Assembly (NCBI RefSeq): GCF_011758655.1
Contig: NZ_JAAMPA010000001.1
Span: 2,542,001 to 2,606,000, forward strand
DNA from: Modestobacter marinus
GTDB lineage: Bacteria > Actinomycetota > Actinomycetes > Mycobacteriales > Geodermatophilaceae
Direction: 5' to 3'
Length of the DNA stretch: 64,000 nucleotides
Shown here: positions 57,336 through 64,000 of the stretch, piece after piece
Layout: each line of letters opens with the position of its first letter
Numbering within the stretch: position 1 is the first letter of the stretch
Made by a program: the position numbers and the translations under genes
Notes under the pieces: model-generated
Databases searched by the model: none
What the model was told of the DNA's origin: nothing
The model's input: only the letters and a program-made list of their open reading frames with translations

Positions 57336-58544
57336 ATGGAGTTCGTGCTGATCGCGATCGCGATCCTCGTCGTCGCCCTCATCGCCGGGGTCGGGCTGCT
57401 CGTCAACCGCGGCCGGCGCACCACCCGGCTGGACTCCGACGCCGCGCGCGGCACCACGCTCACCCGCCCGCCGATCGCCCCGGACCCGACCTCGGGCGCC
57501 ACCGCGGCCGACCGGTACACCGGGCCCCCCACCCCTGCCGCGCCGACCGGGACCGAGCCGACCTCACCGGTCGACCTGCCGGCGGAGCCGGAGCCCGGCC
57601 TGGTCTTCGACACCCCGCCGCCCTCGGCCGGCCGGCTGATCCGGCTGCGCTCGCGGCTGGCCCGCTCGCAGTCGTCGCTGGGCCGCGGCCTGCTCACCGT
57701 GCTGGCCCGGGAGAAGCTCACCGAGGACGACTGGGAGGAGGTCGAGGAGACGCTCCTGGCCGCCGACGTCGGCGTCGCCGCCACCACCCAGATCGTGAAC
57801 CGGTTGCGCACCCAGAGCCTGGTGCTGGCCACCGCCTCGGGCCTGCAGCTGCGCGACCTGGTCGTCCGCGAGCTCACCGCCGTCCTGGGCCCGGACCTGG
57901 ACCGGACCCTGCACACCTCCCGGCACGACGGGCGCCCGGCCGTGGTCCTGGTGGTCGGGGTGAACGGTGCCGGCAAGACGACGACGGTCGGCAAGATCGC
58001 CCGGGTGCTGGTGGGTGACGGGAAGAGCGTGCTGCTCGGGGCCGCCGACACCTTCCGTGCGGCCGCCGCCGACCAGCTGGAGACCTGGGGCGAGCGGGTC
58101 GGGGTGCTCACCGTCCGCGGTCGCGAGGGCGGTGACCCGGCGTCGGTGGCCTTCGAGGCGGTCCGCACCGGCACCGAGGCCGAGGTGGACGCCGTCCTGG
58201 TCGACACCGCGGGGCGGCTGCACACCAAGTCGGGTCTGATGGACGAGCTGGGCAAGGTCAAGCGGGTCGTGGAGAAGCACGGGCCGGTCGACGAGGTGCT
58301 GCTGGTGCTCGACGCCACCACCGGTCAGAACGGGGTCGTGCAGGCCCGCGTGTTCACCGAGGCCGTCGAGGTCACCGGGGTCGTGCTCACCAAGCTCGAC
58401 GGCACGGCCAAGGGCGGCATCGTCGTCGCCGTGCAGCGTGAGCTGGGCATCCCGGTGAAGCTGATCGGGCTGGGGGAGGGGCCCGACGACCTGGCGCCGT
58501 TCGAGCCGGAGGCCTTCGCCGAGGCGCTCGTCGGCAACGCCTGA
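57336..58544 (+). CDS. ftsY: signal recognition particle receptor FtsY
   Basis: GTPase that receives ribosome-SRP complexes at the membrane. The 402-residue protein has an N-terminal membrane helix (about 2-24), a Pro/Thr-rich A domain, an N domain (about 100-180) and the G domain. G1 is 'GVNGAGKTTTVGKIA', G3 'DTAGRLHTKSGLMDEL' and G4 'TKLDGTAKGG'. The start follows a weak box (GAGACT) by six bases, again suggesting a leaderless message. Confidence 0.98.
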   Translation: MEFVLIAIAILVVALIAGVGLLVNRGRRTTRLDSDAARGTTLTRPPIAPDPTSGATAADRYTGPPTPAAPTGTEPTSPVDLPAEPEPGLVFDTPPPSAGRLIRLRSRLARSQSSLGRGLLTVLAREKLTEDDWEEVEETLLAADVGVAATTQIVNRLRTQSLVLATASGLQLRDLVVRELTAVLGPDLDRTLHTSRHDGRPAVVLVVGVNGAGKTTTVGKIARVLVGDGKSVLLGAADTFRAAAADQLETWGERVGVLTVRGREGGDPASVAFEAVRTGTEAEVDAVLVDTAGRLHTKSGLMDELGKVKRVVEKHGPVDEVLLVLDATTGQNGVVQARVFTEAVEVTGVVLTKLDGTAKGGIVVAVQRELGIPVKLIGLGEGPDDLAPFEPEAFAEALVGNA

Positions 58545-58573
58545 GGGAGACGCCTGAGGGAGGCGCTCAGGCG
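58537..58573. repeat. 13-base tandem duplication and hairpin at convergent gene ends
   Basis: ACGCCTGAGGGAG occurs at 58537-58549 and 58550-58562. The first copy holds the ftsY stop. CGCCTGAG (58551-58558) pairs with CTCAGGCG (58566-58573), a possible bidirectional terminator overlapping the stop of the minus-strand phosphatase gene. Confidence 0.75.
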
Positions 58574-60375
58574 GCGGGGGCGATGCGCAGGGCGAGCAGC
58601 GCGACGTCGTCGGCGTGCTCCGGGGCCATCCGGTCCAGCAGTGCATCGCACAGCTCCTCGACCGGCCGGCCGGCCAGTTCCTGCGCGGCGGCGACCAGGC
58701 GGGCCAGGCCGTCGTCCAGCGTCGACCGGCGGTGCTCCACCAGGCCGTCGGTGTACAGCACGACGGTGTCGCCGGGGTGCAGGTCGAGGACGTGCTCGGT
58801 GCGGAGCCGGTCGGGGTCCACGCCCAGCAGCAGGTCGTGCGGTCGTTCCAGCAGCTCCGGCGTCCCGTCCGCCCGCACGATCAGGGGCGGCGGGTGCCCT
58901 GCGTTGGACCAGCGGAGCCGGCGGATCCCACCAGGGCCCTCCTCGACCCGGGCGAGCACCGCGGTGACCAGGGTGGTCACCCCGAGGCCCTGCTGAGCGC
59001 GGTCGAGGGCGCTCAGCACCGCGGCGGGTGGCGCGTCCAGGGAGTGGGCGATGCCCCGCAGCAGGTTGCGCAGCTGGGCCATCACGGCCGCCGCGGTCCG
59101 GTCGTGGCCGGTGACGTCGCCGACGACCAGGGTGGTGGCGCCGCCGGGGGTGAGGAAGGCGTCGTACCAGTCGCCGCCGACCTGCGCCTCCTGCGCCGCG
59201 GGCCGGTAGCGCACCGCGATGCGCAGGCCGGGCGGCTGTGGCGGAGCGGTGAGCAGGGACCGCTGGAGGGCCTCGGCCAGGCTGCGGGTCGCCTTCGCCC
59301 GCCGCCGCTCGGCCTCCAGCCGGGTCACCCGCTCCACCGCCTGCCCGCACTGGGCCGCGTGGGCCTCCAGCACCCGGACGTCGTCGTCGTCGAACTCCCG
59401 CGGGTCGGCCCAGCCGATCGTCCAGGACCCCAGCAGCCGTCCGCCCGACCGCAGCGGGAGAGCGGCCCACGAGCGGATGCCCAGGCCGCGGAGGAGGCGG
59501 ACGGCGTCGGGGTGCCGGGGCTGGTCGGCCTCGGCGTCGGTGATGAGCACCCGCTCGCCGCGCACGGCGGCGCGGGCCATCGGCAGCGGTGAGTCCACCG
59601 GCAGGTCCGCGGAGAGCAACCGGCTGCCGCGGTCCTCGGTGAGGGCCAGGCCCTCGCCGTCGGGCGTGCGCAGGACGACCGAGGCGGCGCTGGCACCCAG
59701 CGCCGACCGGCCCTGTTCGAACAGCAGGTGCAGCAGCCCGGCCGTGGTCTCGGCGGTGGCCAGGGCGGAGACGGTCGTCGCCAGCCCGGCGAGGGAGCGG
59801 GCGGTGCGCCGCTCCCGCTGGCTGCTGAGCTGGAGCGCGGCGTTGTACTGCTCGAGCTCCCGGGTGCGGGCGAAGAGGTCGCTCTCCACCTGCTCCACCC
59901 GGATCTGGCCGCGCTCGGCCGCCTGGCGCGCCTCGTCCCGGTCGCGGATGTAGTCGGTGATGTCGTCCGAGCGGTGCAGCAGCAGGACGACCTCCCCGTC
60001 GTCGTCCAGGATCGGCACGTTCCGCGGGCTCCAGAAGCGCTCCGTCCAGCTGCCGTCGGGCAGCGGGATGTCGTACTTCTGGATGGGCATGGTGACCGGC
60101 CGGCGGGTGTCCCGGGCCTCGGCCAGCGAGGCGCCCAGGTTCGCCACGCCGTCGGCTGCCGGGTCGGCGGGGTTGCGCGGGAAGACGTCGAACAGGTGCC
60201 GCCCGACGGTGTCCTCGAGGGTGGTCGCGGTCGCCTCCAGCCGCGCCCGGTTGGCGTGCACGATGACCAGGTCCGGGGTGAGCAGCAGGAACGGCGCCGG
60301 GGCCTCGTCGAAGATGCGGGCGAAGTCGGGCACCGGCAGGTCGTGGGCCGCCCGGCGCATCGGTGACCCGTCCAT
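58567..60375 (-). CDS. PAS-GAF-SpoIIE (PP2C) phosphatase
   Basis: Sensory serine phosphatase of 602 residues. A PAS domain (about 15-140) includes 'HLFDVFPRNPAD'. A short coiled coil (about 145-190) and a GAF domain (about 195-355) follow. The SpoIIE-type PP2C domain occupies about 385-600, with metal-binding 'GGDWYDAF', 'VVGDVTGHD' and 'DDVALLAL'. Such proteins dephosphorylate anti-anti-sigma factors and so steer stress sigma factors or similar switches. No partner anti-sigma kinase is in the window. The ATG shares one base with the cbiO stop (TGATG), so it is coupled to the metal importer. Confidence 0.92.
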   Translation of the reverse strand: MDGSPMRRAAHDLPVPDFARIFDEAPAPFLLLTPDLVIVHANRARLEATATTLEDTVGRHLFDVFPRNPADPAADGVANLGASLAEARDTRRPVTMPIQKYDIPLPDGSWTERFWSPRNVPILDDDGEVVLLLHRSDDITDYIRDRDEARQAAERGQIRVEQVESDLFARTRELEQYNAALQLSSQRERRTARSLAGLATTVSALATAETTAGLLHLLFEQGRSALGASAASVVLRTPDGEGLALTEDRGSRLLSADLPVDSPLPMARAAVRGERVLITDAEADQPRHPDAVRLLRGLGIRSWAALPLRSGGRLLGSWTIGWADPREFDDDDVRVLEAHAAQCGQAVERVTRLEAERRRAKATRSLAEALQRSLLTAPPQPPGLRIAVRYRPAAQEAQVGGDWYDAFLTPGGATTLVVGDVTGHDRTAAAVMAQLRNLLRGIAHSLDAPPAAVLSALDRAQQGLGVTTLVTAVLARVEEGPGGIRRLRWSNAGHPPPLIVRADGTPELLERPHDLLLGVDPDRLRTEHVLDLHPGDTVVLYTDGLVEHRRSTLDDGLARLVAAAQELAGRPVEELCDALLDRMAPEHADDVALLALRIAPAA

Positions 60376-61124
60376 CAGCCGACGGCGCGGGGGTCGAAGC
60401 CGAAGGGCAGCTCCAGCCGGTGCGCGGCCAGCAGCCCAGGGTCGGCCAGCAGCTCCCGGGTCGGGCCGTCGGCGACCACCACCCCGCCGTCCAGCACCAC
60501 CGACCGGGGGCAGAGCTGCAGGGCGTAGGGCAGGTCGTGGGTGACCATCAGCAGCGTGATCGGCAGCGCCTGGAGCACCTCGGCGAGCTCGCGCCGGCCG
60601 GCCGGGTCGAGGTTGCTGCTCGGCTCGTCGAGCACCAGCACCTCCGGCTGCATCGACAGCACCGTCGCCACGGCGACCCGCCGGCGCTGGCCGAAGGAGA
60701 GGTGGTGGGGTGCGCGGTCGTGGGCGTCGGCCATGTCGACCGCGGCCAGGGCGTCGGCCACCCGCCGGGCGACCTCGGGCTCGGGCAGGCCGAGGTTGCG
60801 GGGACCGAAGGCGACGTCCTCGCCGACCGTGGGCATGAACAGCTGGTCGTCCGGGTCCTGGAAGACGATCCCCACCCGGCGCCGGACCTCCTGCAGGTGC
60901 CGCTCCTCGACCGGCAGCCCGGCGACCTCCACCCGGCCGCGGCCGCCGCGCAGGATGCCGTTGAGGTGCAGCACCAGCGTGGTCTTGCCCGCCCCGTTGG
61001 GCCCCAGCAGCGCGACCCGCTCGCCGGCCTCCAGCCGCAGGTCGACGCCGTAGAGGGCCTGGTGCCCGTCGGGGTAGGCGAACGCCAGGTCGTCGACGAG
61101 CAACGAGGGGACGGGGGTGCTCAC
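60375..61124 (-). CDS. cbiO: cobalt/nickel ECF transporter ATP-binding protein CbiO
   Basis: ATPase of the CbiMNQO importer, 249 residues. Walker A is 'GPNGAGKTT', the Q-loop 'VFQDPDDQLF' is the ECF-type form, the signature is 'LSFGQRRR' and Walker B is 'VLVLDEPSSNLD'. 'VTHDLPYA' holds the switch His. GTG 61124 overlaps the cbiQ stop (GTGA); the frame is open much further upstream but only as a shadow of cbiQ. The stop overlaps the phosphatase gene. Confidence 0.95.
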   Translation of the reverse strand: MSTPVPSLLVDDLAFAYPDGHQALYGVDLRLEAGERVALLGPNGAGKTTLVLHLNGILRGGRGRVEVAGLPVEERHLQEVRRRVGIVFQDPDDQLFMPTVGEDVAFGPRNLGLPEPEVARRVADALAAVDMADAHDRAPHHLSFGQRRRVAVATVLSMQPEVLVLDEPSSNLDPAGRRELAEVLQALPITLLMVTHDLPYALQLCPRSVVLDGGVVVADGPTRELLADPGLLAAHRLELPFGFDPRAVG

Positions 61125-61903
61125 CCCAGCAGTGAACCCGCTGCCAGCACGGCGACCGCAGCCAGGGGGAGGCTGAGCGCGGTCGCCCAGGCCCGCCCGC
61201 CGACGACCGCCACCGGCCCGCCGGGCAACCGCCCGGTGTAGCCCCGCGACAGCATCGCCAGGTGCACCCGCTCGCCGCGCTCGTAGGAGCGGATGAACAG
61301 CGAGCCGGCGGCCGGGCCGAGCACCTTGAGGGCCCCCAGGTGACGGCCGCGGAACCCGCGGGACTCCCGGGCCACCCGCATCCGGCCCAGCTCGCCCCCG
61401 ACCACGTCGGCGTAGCGGATCATGAAGCTGAGGATCTGGACCAGCACCATGGGCAGTCGCAGCCGCTCCAGCCCGCGCAGCAGCGCCCGGGCATCGGTGG
61501 TGGCGGCCAGCAGGGTCGCGGCCAGCACCGACAGCGTGGCCTTGGCCAGGATGCTGCCGCCGGCGGCGAGCCCGCTCTCGGACAGGGACACCCCGAGCAC
61601 GTCGGTGCGGGGGCCGCGGGAGACGAACGGCAGCAGGACGGCGAAGAGGACGAAGGGCACCTCGACCACCAGGCCCCGCAGCAGCCGCCCGGGCCGCACC
61701 CGGGCCACCGCGGCGACGATCAGCAGCAGGACCAGGAAGCCGGCGTAGGCCGCCGCCGCCCACCCGACGTGCACCGGGGTCGCCACGACCACCAGGGCGA
61801 AGGCGAGGACGGCGACGAGCTTGGTGTGCGGCGCCAGCCGGTGCACCGGGCTGTCGCCCGGCACGTAGGCCGCGGCCAGCGCCCCGCCGTGTCCCGCGCC
61901 CAC
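61121..61903 (-). CDS. cbiQ: cobalt/nickel ECF transporter transmembrane (T) component CbiQ
   Basis: Energy-coupling T component of 260 residues with about five membrane helices. 'PVHRLAPHTKLVAVLAF' is the family opening. The cytoplasmic coupling motifs containing Ala-Arg-Gly are represented by 'ARESRGFRG' and 'MLSRGYTGR'. It starts with GTG one base after the cbiN stop and overlaps cbiO by four bases. Confidence 0.95.
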   Translation of the reverse strand: MGAGHGGALAAAYVPGDSPVHRLAPHTKLVAVLAFALVVVATPVHVGWAAAAYAGFLVLLLIVAAVARVRPGRLLRGLVVEVPFVLFAVLLPFVSRGPRTDVLGVSLSESGLAAGGSILAKATLSVLAATLLAATTDARALLRGLERLRLPMVLVQILSFMIRYADVVGGELGRMRVARESRGFRGRHLGALKVLGPAAGSLFIRSYERGERVHLAMLSRGYTGRLPGGPVAVVGGRAWATALSLPLAAVAVLAAGSLLG

Positions 61904-61904
61904 C

Positions 61905-62240
61905 TCAGTGCCGGCGGGCGTCGGGCCGGGGAGCTCCGTCGTCCGTGGTCGAGCGCCGGCGCACCAGCAGGACCAGGACGCTGGTCAGCGCCAGCACCAG
62001 GAGCACGCCGATGACCCCGGCCAGGCCGCCGGAGAGCCGGTCGTCCCCGATCCAGGACGCGGTGTAGTCGGCCAGCGGCGAGTCGGCGGCCGCGCTGTCC
62101 CGGGCGGTCGAACCGAAGCCCTGCTCCTCGGCGGTCGCCTCCAGCCCGTCGGGCGCGGAGCTGGCGTACCAGCTGCCCACACCGGCGATGAGCAGCGCGA
62201 CGACCACCCCGATCAGCACGAAGGTGCGGGTGCGGGTCAT
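61905..62240 (-). CDS. cbiN: CbiN-like PDGLE-domain protein
   Basis: Auxiliary membrane protein of 111 residues with two helices (about 6-25 and 72-93). The extracytoplasmic loop starts with the diagnostic 'SAPDGLEATAEEQGF'. CbiN helps load metal into CbiM. The ATG overlaps the cbiM stop (ATGA). Confidence 0.92.
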   Translation of the reverse strand: MTRTRTFVLIGVVVALLIAGVGSWYASSAPDGLEATAEEQGFGSTARDSAAADSPLADYTASWIGDDRLSGGLAGVIGVLLVLALTSVLVLLVRRRSTTDDGAPRPDARRH

Positions 62241-62947
62241 CGGGCGTCCGCGGCGGTGCGCGCCGGCAGGTCCGGCCGGGGGGCCAGCGCCCGGGCCCGC
62301 TGCAGGTGCCGGGCGCCGCGGACCAGGTCCGGCCGGACGGTGAGCACCGCACCGAGGACGGCGACGGTGATGACCGCCTCGCCCAGGCCGATCAGCAGGT
62401 GCACCCCGACCATGGCCACGGTGACCGGGCCGAGCGCGACGTCGGCGACGCCGCCCAGTCCGAACAGTGCGACGAAGACCAGGGCGGCCACCGGCACGGA
62501 GAGGAAGGCGCCCACCCCGGCGGAGGTCAGCAGGCCGGTGCGGGTGGCCGGCAGCACGGCCCGCAGCCCCCGGAAGACGCCGTAGCCGACGCCGATCGCC
62601 ACCAGGCCGAGCAGGGTGACGTTCGTGCCCAGCGCCGTGAGGCCGCCGTCGGCGAAGACCAGGGCCTGGACCATGAGGACGACGGTCAGGCACAGCACCG
62701 CCGTCCAGGGCCCGACCAGGACCGCGGCCAGCGCACCGCCCATGAGGTGGCCGCTGGTGCCGAAGGCGACCGGGAAGTTCATCATCTGCACCGCGAAGAC
62801 GAAGACCGCGGTGAGCCCGGCCATCGGCGCGGTGCGCTCGTCGAGCTCGTGGCGTGAGCCGCGCAGCGCGAGGGCGACGCCGGCGGCGGCGACCACGGCG
62901 GTACCGGTGCTGGTCGTGGCGTCGAGAAAGCCATCAGGGACGTGCAC
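62237..62947 (-). CDS. cbiM: cobalt/nickel ECF transporter substrate-binding component CbiM
   Basis: Metal-binding S component of 236 residues with seven or so helices. The N-terminus 'MHVPDGFLD' is the hallmark: after initiator removal the terminal amine and His2 chelate Co2+ or Ni2+. 'NFPVAFGTSGHLMGGALAAVLVG' holds the second conserved His region. The GTG start (62945-62947) is fixed by this motif. It is the first gene of the cbiMNQO-phosphatase operon, below two Nur-like boxes, which points to nickel. Confidence 0.96.
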   Translation of the reverse strand: MHVPDGFLDATTSTGTAVVAAAGVALALRGSRHELDERTAPMAGLTAVFVFAVQMMNFPVAFGTSGHLMGGALAAVLVGPWTAVLCLTVVLMVQALVFADGGLTALGTNVTLLGLVAIGVGYGVFRGLRAVLPATRTGLLTSAGVGAFLSVPVAALVFVALFGLGGVADVALGPVTVAMVGVHLLIGLGEAVITVAVLGAVLTVRPDLVRGARHLQRARALAPRPDLPARTAADAR

Positions 62948-63015
62948 ACGGACCTCCGGACCTCGGGGTGCTGAGCGCGGCCGGTGACAAGGTGCCCGCG
63001 GTCGAACGCCCGGCG

Positions 63016-63021
63016 AGCTTA
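63016..63021 (-). promoter_or_regulatory. -10 box of the cbiM operon
   Basis: On the minus strand this reads TAAGCT. It lies directly downstream of the two Nur-like boxes and gives a leader of about 60 bases before cbiM. Confidence 0.55.
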
Positions 63022-63055
63022 TTGCACGTCATTGGCACTTGCACACTCTTCGCAA
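63022..63055. promoter_or_regulatory. two abutting Nur-like (nickel/Fur-family) operators
   Basis: Box 1 is TTGCAC-GTCAT-TGGCAC (63022-63038). Box 2 is TTGCAC-ACTCT-TCGCAA (63039-63055). Both follow the 6-5-6 layout of the Streptomyces Nur box (tTGCaa-N5-ttGCAA), and box 2 matches the conserved core. They cover the -35 region of the cbiM promoter, so Ni-Nur binding would repress transport. Confidence 0.65.
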
Positions 63056-63172
63056 GAAGCGCGCGTGAACGCCCGGTGTCGTGACCCAGCGCACTCCGGC
63101 CGACACATCTGCGGGTCGGACGGTGCGCCTGCAACACGGCCGGAACACAACGCGGCGACACGCGCTGGGGAG

Positions 63173-63188
63173 TTCACCGCGGCGAAAC
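63173..63188 (+). promoter_or_regulatory. GlnR-like half site upstream of amt
   Basis: TTCAC-CGCGGC-GAAAC matches nine of ten defined positions of the actinobacterial GlnR half site (GTnAC-n6-GAAAC). A second GAAAC occurs 23 bases later (63207-63211). The rest of the 62948-63322 gap holds no gene. Confidence 0.45.
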
Positions 63189-63322
63189 ACGTCCACGCCG
63201 CAGACGGAAACACGGTGTCGGCACCGTCTTCTCCGCACCGCCTCCTCCGGCGGTGGCACGCCCGAGGCCCCTCGGGGCCCCCGCTTGCGGCCGATGGCCG
63301 ACGACACCCTCAGGAGGTTGCC

Positions 63323-64000
63323 GTGGTCAACACCGGCGACACCGCCTGGATCCTCACCAGCGCGGCTCTCGTGCTGCTGATGACCCCAGGTCTCGCGCTC
63401 TTCTACGGCGGCATGGTCCGCGCCAAGAGCGTGCTGAACATGATGATGATGAGCTTCGGCGCGCTGGCCCTGATCAGCGTGCTGTGGGTCCTCTACGGCT
63501 ACTCCTTCGCCTTCGGTGACGACGTCGGCTTCGGCCTGCTCGGCGACCCGACCGAGTTCTTCGGCCTGGCCGGTCTGATGGAGGACCTCACGACCGAGGA
63601 GGGCGGCCTGCCGACCATGGCGTTCGTCGGCTTCCAGGCGGTCTTCGCCATCATCACCGTCGCGCTGATCTCCGGCGCCATCGCCGACCGGGCCAAGTTC
63701 GGCTCCTGGATGGTCTTCGCCGGCATCTGGGCGACCGTCGTCTACTTCCCGGTCGCGCACTGGGTCTTCGACTTCACCCTCACCGACGACGACGGCGTGG
63801 TCACCCACACCGGTGGCTGGATCGCCAACAACCTCGCTGCGATCGACTTCGCCGGTGGCACCGCGGTGCACATCAACGCCGGTGCCGCCGGTCTGGCCCT
63901 GGCCCTCGTGCTGGGCAAGCGCCGTGGCTTCGGCCGGGACGCCATGCGGCCGCACAACCTGCCGCTGGTGATGATCGGCGCCGGGCTGCTGTGGTTCGGC
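63323..64000 (+). CDS. amt: ammonium transporter (partial, runs off the window)
   Basis: The first 226 residues of an Amt/Mep/Rh family ammonium channel, cut by the window end. 'NTGDTAWILTSAALVLLMTPGLALFYGGMVRAKSVLNMMMMS' region is the classic N-terminus, and 'AIDFAGGTAVHINAGAAGLALALVLGKR' holds the conserved His-containing segment of the pore. GTG 63323 follows AGGAGG. In M. tuberculosis amt is followed by glnB and glnD, which would lie outside this window. The upstream GlnR-like site suggests induction by nitrogen limitation. Confidence 0.97.
   Translation, partial: MVNTGDTAWILTSAALVLLMTPGLALFYGGMVRAKSVLNMMMMSFGALALISVLWVLYGYSFAFGDDVGFGLLGDPTEFFGLAGLMEDLTTEEGGLPTMAFVGFQAVFAIITVALISGAIADRAKFGSWMVFAGIWATVVYFPVAHWVFDFTLTDDDGVVTHTGGWIANNLAAIDFAGGTAVHINAGAAGLALALVLGKRRGFGRDAMRPHNLPLVMIGAGLLWFG

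Noticed and set aside
62948..63015. Cobalamin riboswitch before cbiM
   Set aside because: The leader is only about 60 bases and no B12-box-like segment was found; the Nur-like boxes explain control better.

Overview
The window reads as the chromosome of a high-GC actinobacterium. G and C dominate third codon positions, GTG starts are common and many genes overlap by 1-4 bases. Several genes have a TAnnnT box 6-8 bases before the start codon and no Shine-Dalgarno site, which is the signature of leaderless transcripts. The backbone order (ilvN, ilvC, serA, leuB, gltX, tRNA-Gln/Glu, leuC, leuD, mutT1, ppk, fbiD, gpsA, ddl, DUF3515, thiL, rpmB, a DAK2 protein, recG, rsmD, coaD, a SepIVA-like gene, DUF177, rpmF, rnc, mutM, acyP, smc, ftsY, amt) is recalled to be close to the Rv3003c-Rv2920c region of Mycobacterium tuberculosis. 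I see no integrase, transposase, phage gene or CRISPR array. A member of Geodermatophilaceae or a related lineage (for example Blastococcus or Modestobacter) is my best guess, but this is inference.

Layout. Bases 1-11,400 hold branched-chain amino acid and serine synthesis (ilvN, ilvC, serA, leuB, cimA), interrupted by a QYG-repeat membrane protein and a large secreted subtilase. cimA is preceded by a short isoleucine-rich leader peptide and a rho-independent terminator. Bases 11,400-18,050 hold an accessory cassette: a PcaR-type IclR regulator, a complete NitT/TauT-type ABC importer, a benzoylformate decarboxylase homologue and a VOC protein. Bases 18,100-22,340 hold an FAHD enzyme, gltX, a CPBP protease and three tRNA genes, with tRNA-Glu duplicated. 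Bases 22,400-27,470 hold a sodium:solute symporter with a small membrane partner, and the divergent ltbR/leuCD locus. Bases 27,480-34,270 hold mutT1-ppk-fbiD on the minus strand, then a serine hydrolase and an amidohydrolase. Bases 34,400-41,670 hold gpsA, a cystathionine gamma-lyase-like enzyme, ddl, an unknown exported protein, DUF3515, a stand-alone RAM protein, and thiL with two coupled genes. Bases 41,800-58,550 hold the translation/DNA-repair/segregation block from rpmB to ftsY, interrupted by a minus-strand nuclease/PhoD pair. Bases 58,560-62,950 hold a PAS-GAF-PP2C phosphatase coupled to a CbiMNQO metal importer. The window ends inside amt.

How it works together. ilvNC, leuBCD and cimA make the branched-chain amino acids; cimA provides a threonine-independent route to 2-oxobutyrate, hence isoleucine. 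Control can be read at several places: Ile-codon attenuation before cimA, a 24-bp palindrome before ilvC, an LtbR-type dyad between ltbR and leuC, an IclR dyad before the importer operon, two abutting Nur-like boxes before cbiM, and a GlnR-like half site before amt. The tightly overlapping cluster recG/rsmD/coaD/sepIVA-like and the cluster DUF177/rpmF/rnc/mutM/acyP link translation, RNA processing, DNA repair and cell division. A 14-bp hairpin at the 5' end of rnc is a candidate for RNase III self-regulation.
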